NCBI GenBank assembly: GCA_002504845.1
Contig: DATW01000061.1
Location: 1 to 21,709 of the forward strand
DNA from: Euryarchaeota archaeon UBA250
GTDB lineage: Archaea > Thermoplasmatota > Poseidoniia > Poseidoniales > Thalassarchaeaceae
Direction: 5' to 3'
Length of the DNA stretch: 21,709 nucleotides
Numbering within the stretch: position 1 is the first letter of the stretch; each line of letters begins with the position of its first letter. This document shows, piece after piece, positions 15,054 to 21,709 of this stretch. The notes under the pieces are model-generated. The model saw nothing but the letters and a program-made list of their open reading frames with translations, made no database searches and was not told the origin of the DNA. The translations under genes were made by a program, and so were the position numbers.

Positions 15054-16669
15054 TTCTCATAAACTCGCGGAGCAGCGGATTTGACCTCTTCATTGCATCC
15101 TTCTGCAAAGCTCTCAAAATTCTCATTGAACATCTGAACTAGCACATTAGCCACGTTATCGTAGCGTTCAGTACTTGGCCATGTGGAACGAGGCTGTAGG
15201 ATCTCTGATGGGACTCCATCACAAGTAGCGGGGATCTTGAACCCAAACCTCTCATCAGTGACGTAAACGACGTCGTCCAGAGCACCTGAGAGCGCGGCAT
15301 TGAGTAGTGCTCTGGTCCACTTAATCCTGATTCTGCTGCTTTCGCCATATCCTCCGGCGATCCAACCAGTGTTGATCAGCCAGCACGAAGCATTGTGTTC
15401 TGCTATCTTCTTGATTAGCAAATCGGCATACTCGCTAGGATGGCGTGGCATGAATGGTGCTCCGAAGCAGGTGGAAAACGTTGCCATCGGTTCAGTGATG
15501 CCTATTTCAGTCCCGGCTACCTTGGCAGTATACCCGGAAATGAAATGATATGCTGCCTGGGCAGGAGAAAGTCTTGCAATCGGAGGAAGTACCCCGAATG
15601 CATCACACGTCAGGAAAACGATGTTGTCTGGGTGGCCGGCTGTTGAATCATCAGTACGATTCTCAATCGATTCGATGGGATACGATGCTCTTGTGTTCTG
15701 GGTCAATGTCGAATCATGGAAATTGGGTATTCCATCCGCATCAAGTATCACATTCTCCAAGATGGTGGACTCCATTCTTGTAGTTGCATAGATGGCGGGT
15801 TCATCCTTTTTGGATAGGTTGATCATCTTAGCATAACATCCTCCTTCGAAATTGAAAACTCCGTGGTCAGACCAACCATGCTCATCATCGCCAACAAGGG
15901 CTCTTTCTGGGTCAGCAGATAGAGTCGTCTTTCCAGTCCCTGAGAGGCCGAAGAAGAGAGCTGTCCCTGATTCGGAAGTGTTCGAAGAGCAGTGCATGGG
16001 CAAGAGGCCGCGAGCGGGGAGGATATGATTCATAATCGTAAATATTGATTTCTTAATCTCACCTGCATATCTGGTTCCTGCGATTAGAACGATGCCCTTG
16101 GAGAATGATATCGCTACAAACACTTCAGAGTTTACACCGTCTTTCTTTGCATCTGCAAGCATGGTGGGGGCATGCAGAATGGTGAATTCAGGAGTGTGTT
16201 CCGAAAGGTCTGCTCGATCGGATCGAATGAACATGTTGTGCATGAATGCCGAATGCCATGCACTCTCACTTACTAGTCGTACAGGCATAGCGTATTGAGG
16301 GTCTGCACCACAATGCATATCTTTCACAAAGAGCGTCTCGGCCGAATTCAGATGGTTTCTGGTGATGCTGAGAAGATGATCAAAGGCAGCGGGGGATATG
16401 GGCCTGTTGACTTTGCTCCAGTGAACCTGTGACGCTAGTCCGGCTTCATTGACTATGAAACGGTCGTTGGGGGATCGTCCTGTTCGGTCACCAGTGGTAG
16501 CTAGCAAGGCACCATGCGCCGTCCTTACGGCCTCACCCCTGCTTACAGCCAAATCTCTCAATTCATTCCCGGAAAGATTCCAATGGACCGATCCCATAGG
16601 ATCGAGGCCATGAGTTCCAAGAGGCGTCGAATAGACGGTCGCAGATTTGGACGGCTTCTGCTCACCCAT
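15041..16669 (-). CDS. pckA: Phosphoenolpyruvate carboxykinase (ATP)
   Basis: This 542-aa enzyme converts oxaloacetate and ATP to phosphoenolpyruvate, CO2 and ADP, the entry step of gluconeogenesis. It is of the ATP type: RTGRSPNDRF (62-71) is the substrate-binding element, TRYAGEIKKS (199-208) holds the metal-binding Lys, and HCSSN (from His226) the metal-binding His. GLSGTGKTTLS (241-251) is the PEPCK P-loop and GDDEHGW (260-266) the acidic metal-binding element. Length matches the family (about 530-540). I chose the ATG at 16669. The open frame continues to a TTG at 16756, but that would overlap the divergent gene by 15 bases and add 29 residues not typical of PckA. It converges on maeB and diverges from the polytopic membrane gene. 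A GTP-type enzyme is excluded by the motifs. Confidence 0.95.
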   Translation of the reverse strand: MGEQKPSKSATVYSTPLGTHGLDPMGSVHWNLSGNELRDLAVSRGEAVRTAHGALLATTGDRTGRSPNDRFIVNEAGLASQVHWSKVNRPISPAAFDHLLSITRNHLNSAETLFVKDMHCGADPQYAMPVRLVSESAWHSAFMHNMFIRSDRADLSEHTPEFTILHAPTMLADAKKDGVNSEVFVAISFSKGIVLIAGTRYAGEIKKSIFTIMNHILPARGLLPMHCSSNTSESGTALFFGLSGTGKTTLSADPERALVGDDEHGWSDHGVFNFEGGCYAKMINLSKKDEPAIYATTRMESTILENVILDADGIPNFHDSTLTQNTRASYPIESIENRTDDSTAGHPDNIVFLTCDAFGVLPPIARLSPAQAAYHFISGYTAKVAGTEIGITEPMATFSTCFGAPFMPRHPSEYADLLIKKIAEHNASCWLINTGWIAGGYGESSRIRIKWTRALLNAALSGALDDVVYVTDERFGFKIPATCDGVPSEILQPRSTWPSTERYDNVANVLVQMFNENFESFAEGCNEEVKSAAPRVYENQSL

Positions 16670-16741
16670 GCACCAACGAGTTGAATCCGGGATATGAACG
16701 ATTGTGATGGGGCTCTTTGGGGTTGAGGATGCGAATCTTTC
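16670..16741. promoter_or_regulatory. Divergent intergenic region between pckA and the polytopic membrane gene
   Basis: The 72 bases between the chosen starts must serve two divergent genes. GAGGATG lies about 13 bases before the ATG at 16742, rather far for a Shine-Dalgarno. No clear TATA box is visible. The gap would shrink or vanish if pckA started at the upstream TTG. Confidence 0.35.
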
Positions 16742-19700
16742 ATGCCCACCGTTCAACAGCAGGGACCGATGAGGAGGGATGAGGACTCCATTCTCCGCAA
16801 CAGGAGTTTCATGCTTGAAGGCATGTTGGAGCTTACTGCAGAGGTCGATTCTGGTTCTCAGGACGTCGTTTCTTCAGAAAAAGAAGAAGATATCGATGAA
16901 GCGTTTGGGGCCATTCCAGACGCCTTTGTTCAAAGTGAAAATATCGGCGACGGGGACAGTGGTGCTGAGGCTGCTTTTCTAAGACAGTCAGAACGCAAGA
17001 TTAGTTGGGCCATGATGTCCATAATGGTGATTGTTTACAGTGCACTGAGCCTTCTAATTGGGTTGGTACTCGATCCCCTGGCTGCTATTCCACTGCTGTT
17101 GTTACTGGCGTCCTTCGGACTTTTCCTCGGCGAGAGGTGGATTGGCAAAGGTGAGTTGAACCTCTTAGGCGTCACATGGGTGATCATATCGATGAAGATA
17201 CTCTATGGGACAGCACTCGAACTCAATAGATGGGAGGTGGGGGGTCTTCTGCCCATAGGACTCTCCGAAGTAGGCATTGCATTGTGCATGCTTGTGATAT
17301 TCAATGTCTTACTTGCATACCGGCACAATAGCGATGCAATTGCAGCCCAAGCCACTCTAGTTCTACTCGCCATAGGGTCTACTGCAGGGTCAGTAGCAGG
17401 GGAAGACGGGGTAATAGCCATGATTTTGGTGGCTGTTCTTCTTCTCCATGGCTTGGCGATACATCGCTCATCCGGAAATCTGGCTTCACTCGGCATCGCA
17501 GCATCGAATCTATGGGTCGGCATGCATGCCTTAACTGATGGATTTGAAATTGGTTCACTCACAGTGGTTTCGCTTGATCATCCTCTGAAGCTCTTCATGG
17601 CATTGGTTGTGGTAAACGGTACCAATGCAATGGTCGCGACAAGATTCTCATCATCTCCAAATTGGTTCTCAAGCGCATTGGAACATAGTGGAATTGCGAA
17701 ACCGGGACTTTGGGGTATCTCAGTTATGCTGAGCATGATTGGTGCCCTGATGGTTGTCGGATCTGTACGTGAGAATCTGGCTTTTGCTTCTGCGATAATT
17801 CTCCTTCTGGCGATCTCTTACTTTTCGTCATATCTTGTTGTGAGGGGTTCTTCGAAACGTTCCGTGTGGATGTTGTCTTCGATTTCTCTTTCGTGCCTTA
17901 TAACCACTCTTTTGGGATTGGAGAATGGCCTATTCAGTTTGTCGCTCGATCCTTACTGGGCGTTTTCAGCCGGGGGGGCTATTGCACTGGCAGGGATGCT
18001 TGTAGTGCACCAAGGAAAGGTTAGCAACACTGTACTTTGGGCTGGTAGTATTGGGATTTCCGTACTGCTTCTCGTGCTTATTCCTCTCGATGGTTCGATT
18101 GAATATGGTCTTGCGTGGGTGCTGGTAATCTTCGGAATGATGCATGCAGCAGGAGGATGGCTCGCGATCAAAAGAGGTTCTGCATCTCTGGCAGGAGTTG
18201 CGGCCCTTACCCCATGGATCTGGCCGACTGTTCTAATTGTGATAGATGAAGTGGGCGTCACATTCTCATCAGCGAGAAGTTCAGGCGGAGCTACGAATGG
18301 TGCTTTAGAAATCGGGGGTGATCTTTTTGTGGCGTATCTTGCCATGTCTCTGATTCTGAGTGTTTTCGTATGCTCTAGATTCGGAGATTCTTCGCTGAAT
18401 ATATCTTCGGGAATCATTGGGACTTCTGAGATTTCTGCATCGATAAAGCAATCAGGTACACTTAATCTATGGAATCTGGCTCTCTGGATACCTGTTTCCA
18501 GCACAGCACTTCTGTTCTTATCTGGATATCTTACCAGCCTAGAAGCTCCACTTATTCTCATGGTCATTTCAATTGGTCACGCATGGTTTTCTTCGATTGG
18601 CATACGTCCTGATTCATCCATGTCAATTCCTATTTTTGTAGGGCTAGGTGGAGTATTACTCCAGTGGATTGGCGCGGATGCATCGATGTTGATACTGGTG
18701 ATCGCATTGGGCATCCTCGTTCCGCTTGCTCTATCTTCATGGGAATCTAGCAAAGACTGGGTTGGGCTATGCGTCCAGAGCGGTCCAGTACTCCTGCTGA
18801 TGCCAGGGGCTTCCCTTGGTTCTTACGAAGCGTCTGTGGGGTGGATTCCTGATCCGATTATTTGCGCGGTATTGGTGGGTATTGCAACATCCGCGGTGGG
18901 GATGTTCAGGACCAGTATCCAGAACAGTATACTCCCTGTTGCTACAGTGATTATGGTCCACTCCAGTATGCTATGCGTACTAACTGTCCTGGATGGGAGG
19001 GTGGAAGGTATCGCCACCGCCTTTGGTGTGTTCGGCATATCCTCTATTTGGTTCGTGACGCGAGGAGAGATCTTGAGAGAGTTGAAGGCCATTGCTGAAA
19101 GAGATCGACGAAGGGAAGAGGTCCTCTCCATGGGATCTTCGACTTCGGAACAAGACGTTCACAGGCCTGTTGTCGAAGTTCACAAGTCTGCAGGAGCCTC
19201 AGGTCAGTCCTATGTCGATGAAGTACGTCATTTTCCAATGATCGCTATTGGTGTAATTGGTATCGTATGCGCATCGTTGGTGCTTGCTTCATTCATACTT
19301 GGACCACAGCCGATATTAGTCCTGTCAGCAGGTTCCTTCCTGGTCATCATTGTTGCTCTTGAGGGTGCAAGGGTACGCCGTATAGGGGTGGGGATGTCAA
19401 ACACACTGGGTTCGGACGCAACGCATGCTGTAGCGGTCATAGGGATGGGTTGTGCCATTGTTTTCGGGCATACCAATCCAAGTTCTTCAGTTAATGATCT
19501 GACAGACCTGGGCGTGGCTATACCTGTGATTCTATTGCTAGGAATTGCAACTTTTGCCAATGGAAAAAAGGGTCTCTTAGAACGAAGGTCAGTGGTAGAC
19601 TGGATAGTATATCCTCTAACGGCCATCAGAGTTGCGGGCTTCGTAATTATCGGATCGCTTCCAGCCCCTCTCAGTGTTGATCCCCTTGAAGGCGGCCTTC

Positions 19701-20404
19701 TGGAATGGATCTATCCATTCATGCTTCTGGAATTCGTGCTGATTCTTGCAATAATTCTCGATGTCTTGGTTGATGCACAAAGCAGGAAAGGAAACTCGAA
19801 TGTTGGTGTTAGAAATGGATTTAGAGAGGTTGTTTTTGTATTCTCGATTATCCTCCTTTCGTGGGGTCCTGCTGGGATTCTTGCCGTCATGAGGGGCCTT
19901 TACAGTTCAATGAAGGACAGGCGTACGAGAGAGGCGGGTGCGATTGCTCTTTTACTGCCTGTTTCCATCGTTTCCTTGGAGCCAAGTTTGAGTTTCATCT
20001 CCTCAATAGTCGATTCACTGATAATTGGAGAATTATTGGTTTTCATGTTGATTCTCTTTGCGGGTATGTTCGTTAACATCGAACGATGGGTAGCACCCTC
20101 CGTTCAGAATGCACACATCCTTCTCCTTATCGTATCCTTGACTATTCTGAGGCTCGAAATTGGAGTGATCTTACTCATCTTGGTTTCCTCGGTGGTCTGG
20201 TCGTATGGAATATTGAAGCTTAGAAGGGGGTTGCGCGTATTGGGCTTGGTTGACCTGGCAATCGCCTCATTCGGAGGCGTTATGCTCTGGCTCTCAGATA
20301 TGTCTGCGACTTGGCTTCTTATTCTCACCACTTCAGTATCAATAGAATTGGCGATTATCCTTTGGTTGAGTCAGCGAGACATGGAAGTCCTAGAAATAGA
20401 CTGA
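16742..20404 (+). CDS. Very large polytopic membrane protein, unknown function
   Basis: The 1220-aa product starts with an acidic soluble stretch (about 1-85). It is then almost wholly hydrophobic, with roughly 30 potential membrane helices, among them 90-109, 113-130, 172-192, 222-240, 323-341, 345-367, 432-448, 646-664, 832-853, 922-938, 990-1010, 1028-1048, 1095-1112, 1124-1150 and 1189-1209. A charged stretch at about 774-830 (RGEILRELKAIAERDRRREE and a Ser/His/Glu-rich part) splits it into an N-terminal set of about 20 helices and a C-terminal set of about 10. I see no transporter signature, nucleotide-binding motif or conserved catalytic group. Its build recalls very large uncharacterised multi-helix proteins such as DUF2339-like ones, but I cannot claim homology. 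It is followed by a membrane-anchored FKBP-domain gene 52 bases later, probably co-transcribed. The ATG at 16769 (Met10) is an alternative start. Confidence 0.88.
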   Translation: MPTVQQQGPMRRDEDSILRNRSFMLEGMLELTAEVDSGSQDVVSSEKEEDIDEAFGAIPDAFVQSENIGDGDSGAEAAFLRQSERKISWAMMSIMVIVYSALSLLIGLVLDPLAAIPLLLLLASFGLFLGERWIGKGELNLLGVTWVIISMKILYGTALELNRWEVGGLLPIGLSEVGIALCMLVIFNVLLAYRHNSDAIAAQATLVLLAIGSTAGSVAGEDGVIAMILVAVLLLHGLAIHRSSGNLASLGIAASNLWVGMHALTDGFEIGSLTVVSLDHPLKLFMALVVVNGTNAMVATRFSSSPNWFSSALEHSGIAKPGLWGISVMLSMIGALMVVGSVRENLAFASAIILLLAISYFSSYLVVRGSSKRSVWMLSSISLSCLITTLLGLENGLFSLSLDPYWAFSAGGAIALAGMLVVHQGKVSNTVLWAGSIGISVLLLVLIPLDGSIEYGLAWVLVIFGMMHAAGGWLAIKRGSASLAGVAALTPWIWPTVLIVIDEVGVTFSSARSSGGATNGALEIGGDLFVAYLAMSLILSVFVCSRFGDSSLNISSGIIGTSEISASIKQSGTLNLWNLALWIPVSSTALLFLSGYLTSLEAPLILMVISIGHAWFSSIGIRPDSSMSIPIFVGLGGVLLQWIGADASMLILVIALGILVPLALSSWESSKDWVGLCVQSGPVLLLMPGASLGSYEASVGWIPDPIICAVLVGIATSAVGMFRTSIQNSILPVATVIMVHSSMLCVLTVLDGRVEGIATAFGVFGISSIWFVTRGEILRELKAIAERDRRREEVLSMGSSTSEQDVHRPVVEVHKSAGASGQSYVDEVRHFPMIAIGVIGIVCASLVLASFILGPQPILVLSAGSFLVIIVALEGARVRRIGVGMSNTLGSDATHAVAVIGMGCAIVFGHTNPSSSVNDLTDLGVAIPVILLLGIATFANGKKGLLERRSVVDWIVYPLTAIRVAGFVIIGSLPAPLSVDPLEGGLLEWIYPFMLLEFVLILAIILDVLVDAQSRKGNSNVGVRNGFREVVFVFSIILLSWGPAGILAVMRGLYSSMKDRRTREAGAIALLLPVSIVSLEPSLSFISSIVDSLIIGELLVFMLILFAGMFVNIERWVAPSVQNAHILLLIVSLTILRLEIGVILLILVSSVVWSYGILKLRRGLRVLGLVDLAIASFGGVMLWLSDMSATWLLILTTSVSIELAIILWLSQRDMEVLEID

Positions 20405-20409
20405 CAATG

Positions 20410-20422
20410 GCCCACTATGGGC
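20410..20422 (+). other. Short hairpin just after the polytopic membrane gene
   Basis: GCCCA-CTA-TGGGC is a perfect 5-bp stem with a 3-base loop, 5 bases after the stop at 20404. No T-run follows, so it is not a standard terminator. It could slow or partly end transcription before the next gene, or be chance. Confidence 0.3.
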
Positions 20423-20456
20423 GAATGTTGATTGCAGCGACTATTGAGTCAGTGTT

Positions 20457-21416
20457 GTGACAGGACCCTGGATCTCGGATATCGCCGAGGAGATTGAGCA
20501 CCCAACGGTGCCCCTGGGGATCAATAGGATGGCTATTCCACGGGCGGCCATCTTGTTGTCGATGGCCATGGCTGCGATGATTCTTCTATCGACTATCATT
20601 GTTGGATACAGCGTTTGGAAATTCACGGACATCAACCAAGATGCATTCGATGCGACAGACAGATCTTTGATACAGGATCCTGAAAGCGATAGATGGTACT
20701 GGGAGGTTACTCTTCTGTACGACTCTTGCGCCCCTAGACTCGACGATTGGGACTGGCCGGATGTTCTTGCAGACCAAGATGACCTTTTCCTACTCCCCGG
20801 GGAAGTGCGATGCGATTGGGAACATCAAGGACAAGGAGATAGGGCATCCTTGGTGGTGCATAACCGGGGGAATCAATCTCTAGATCTAGTCTTAGAGATA
20901 ATTGGGGGTTCGGTCATATTCGCAGAGGGCGGTGAACCAGATCTAACAATCATTGACCTGGAAGGCAATGATTCCATGGTCTTGGAGATGATTCTGACAG
21001 AGGACGTTACGGATCATCAAGTGCAGATCATTGTCTCGCATTTGCAAGTCATGCAAGCCCAAGTGCTGCTCGATATGACTGTATTTTCCGGGGGTCAGAC
21101 AAAGGATATCCATGTTGGCGAGGGTGACCGGGTAGATGTCCACTACACGGTGTGGGACGCCGATACAGGGGAAGAGCTGGATCAAGGGGATTTGATTGTC
21201 ACTGCGGGCAATGATCCTGCGTGGATTGAGGGTTTCGGATGGTCTGCAATAGGACTCGATATAGACGGTGACAGGGGACTGCTTCCAGGAATCAATACCG
21301 GCACATCGCATACCACCCTGCTTCCTCCTGAGCTGGCATATGATGACGAGGGTGATGAGTTGCAAGGGCGATGGCTTAGATTCGAGCTCAGCATAAATCG
21401 TGGTCCTCTAACTTGA
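20457..21416 (+). CDS. Membrane-anchored protein with C-terminal FKBP-type peptidyl-prolyl isomerase domain
   Basis: The product has 319 aa from a GTG at 20457, the first start after an in-frame TGA. Residues 1-28 are a short hydrophilic tail, about 29-51 a single membrane helix, and the rest probably lies outside the membrane. Residues about 80-215 form a beta-rich region with Cys91 and Cys119 (possible disulfide) and a stretch like CARDB/NEW3 folds (SLVVHNRGNQ). Residues 218-313 match the FKBP domain: GEGDRVDVHYT at the start, AYDDEG near 294-299 in place of AYGxxG, and RFELSI at the end. Of the FKBP12 active-site residues, Tyr26, Asp37, Tyr82 and Phe99 have equivalents. Phe36 corresponds to Leu241, and Trp59 seems replaced by Phe260 or shifted to Trp262. 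It may fold or chaperone exported proteins, or merely bind. An ATG at 20529 (Met25) would start just before the helix. Confidence 0.85.
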   Translation: MTGPWISDIAEEIEHPTVPLGINRMAIPRAAILLSMAMAAMILLSTIIVGYSVWKFTDINQDAFDATDRSLIQDPESDRWYWEVTLLYDSCAPRLDDWDWPDVLADQDDLFLLPGEVRCDWEHQGQGDRASLVVHNRGNQSLDLVLEIIGGSVIFAEGGEPDLTIIDLEGNDSMVLEMILTEDVTDHQVQIIVSHLQVMQAQVLLDMTVFSGGQTKDIHVGEGDRVDVHYTVWDADTGEELDQGDLIVTAGNDPAWIEGFGWSAIGLDIDGDRGLLPGINTGTSHTTLLPPELAYDDEGDELQGRWLRFELSINRGPLT

Positions 21417-21428
21417 GCAGGTTTCGAA

Positions 21429-21709
21429 ATGAGTGATCTAGACCGCCCTCGGATAGTTAATCCTGAGATGGACGAGGTTCGATTCGATGATGATGACGGG
21501 GCGTTTCGTCGACTTTTGACGCCAGAGATCATTTGTAATTTCAGAGCCGAAGAAGTGCCTTTTTCTCGTATTCCAGATGGTTTCATCCTAGATCCAGCTG
21601 CCGGTTCAGGCGGGCAGCTAGCAGCATATGGCGAGAAGTTTGGAGTGGGCTGTGTTGGTGTGGAGTTGTCTCCACGGAGAGCAGTGCATTGCGCGAACTC
21701 TCTCGCAAG
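21429..21709 (+). CDS. Class I SAM-dependent methyltransferase, N-terminal part (cut by window end)
   Basis: The frame stays open for 93 codons to the window edge. It begins 12 bases after the FKBP gene stop, with an AGG 9 bases before the ATG, so it is probably co-transcribed. ILDPAAGSGGQ (53-63) is the glycine-rich SAM-binding motif I, and CVGVELSPRRAVHCAN (75-90) supplies the acidic residue after strand 2 (Glu79) that usually contacts the ribose. The preceding LLTPEIICNFRA (29-40) resembles the segment before motif I in RNA-type methyltransferases, including THUMP-like proteins. The substrate cannot be fixed because the catalytic motif lies outside the window. Confidence 0.8.
   Translation, partial: MSDLDRPRIVNPEMDEVRFDDDDGAFRRLLTPEIICNFRAEEVPFSRIPDGFILDPAAGSGGQLAAYGEKFGVGCVGVELSPRRAVHCANSLA

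Noticed and set aside
16670..16756. Upstream TTG extension of pckA adding 29 residues
   Set aside because: It would overlap the divergent membrane-protein gene, uses a rare start codon, and the added residues do not resemble the N-terminus of PEP carboxykinases.
17953..18567. 204-codon open frame on the minus strand inside the polytopic membrane gene
   Set aside because: It is antisense to a longer, clearly coding frame, has Pro/Ser/Arg-rich composition and no recognisable motif.
21182..21586. 134-codon minus-strand frame across the FKBP-methyltransferase junction
   Set aside because: It is antisense to two well-supported genes and Ser/Arg-rich without motifs.

Overview
The window looks like a piece of a marine planktonic archaeon, most probably Marine Group II (Candidatus Poseidoniia). 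This is an inference from gene style. The window has giant secreted or membrane-anchored proteins built from propeller, fibronectin-III and thrombospondin-3 modules, a C-terminal membrane anchor followed by a short acidic cytoplasmic tail, a membrane-anchored FKBP domain, small zinc-ribbon membrane proteins, and dense packing with overlapping genes. No rRNA or ribosomal protein is present to prove the taxonomy. I see no tRNA, rRNA, CRISPR array, insertion sequence or phage gene.

Left part (1-12643), all on the minus strand. A giant gene (12643 to 4232, 2803 aa) encodes a surface protein: signal peptide, N-terminal beta domain, about 1650 residues of beta-propeller repeats, six fibronectin-III-like modules, one membrane helix and an acidic cytoplasmic tail. 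Its last 14 bases overlap the start of pabC (aminodeoxychorismate lyase). pabC overlaps by 8 bases a fused pabB-pabA gene (aminodeoxychorismate synthase with its glutaminase), which is followed by a small zinc-ribbon membrane protein. Together pabBA and pabC convert chorismate plus glutamine to p-aminobenzoate, the folate precursor. After a 313-base gene-free stretch comes the 5' part of another secreted protein with calcium-binding thrombospondin-3 repeats, cut by the window edge.

Middle (12644-16741). A NADP-type malic enzyme with a C-terminal phosphotransacetylase-like domain (maeB, plus strand) diverges from the giant gene. It runs tail to tail, with a 13-base overlap, into ATP-dependent PEP carboxykinase (pckA, minus strand). 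The two enzymes sit on the C4/C3 node: malate to pyruvate, and oxaloacetate to PEP. This suits a heterotroph that feeds on peptides and lipids and needs gluconeogenesis and NADPH.

Right part (16742-21709), plus strand. A 1220-aa protein with roughly 30 hydrophobic segments and no recognised family is followed 52 bases later by a membrane-anchored protein with a C-terminal FKBP-type domain. Twelve bases after that begins a SAM-dependent methyltransferase that runs off the window. The spacing suggests a rightward operon.

No clear new defence, mobile or signalling system is visible. The least explained items are the giant surface protein and its physical coupling to p-aminobenzoate genes, the 1220-aa polytopic protein, and the folded-looking intergenic stretch at 531-843.
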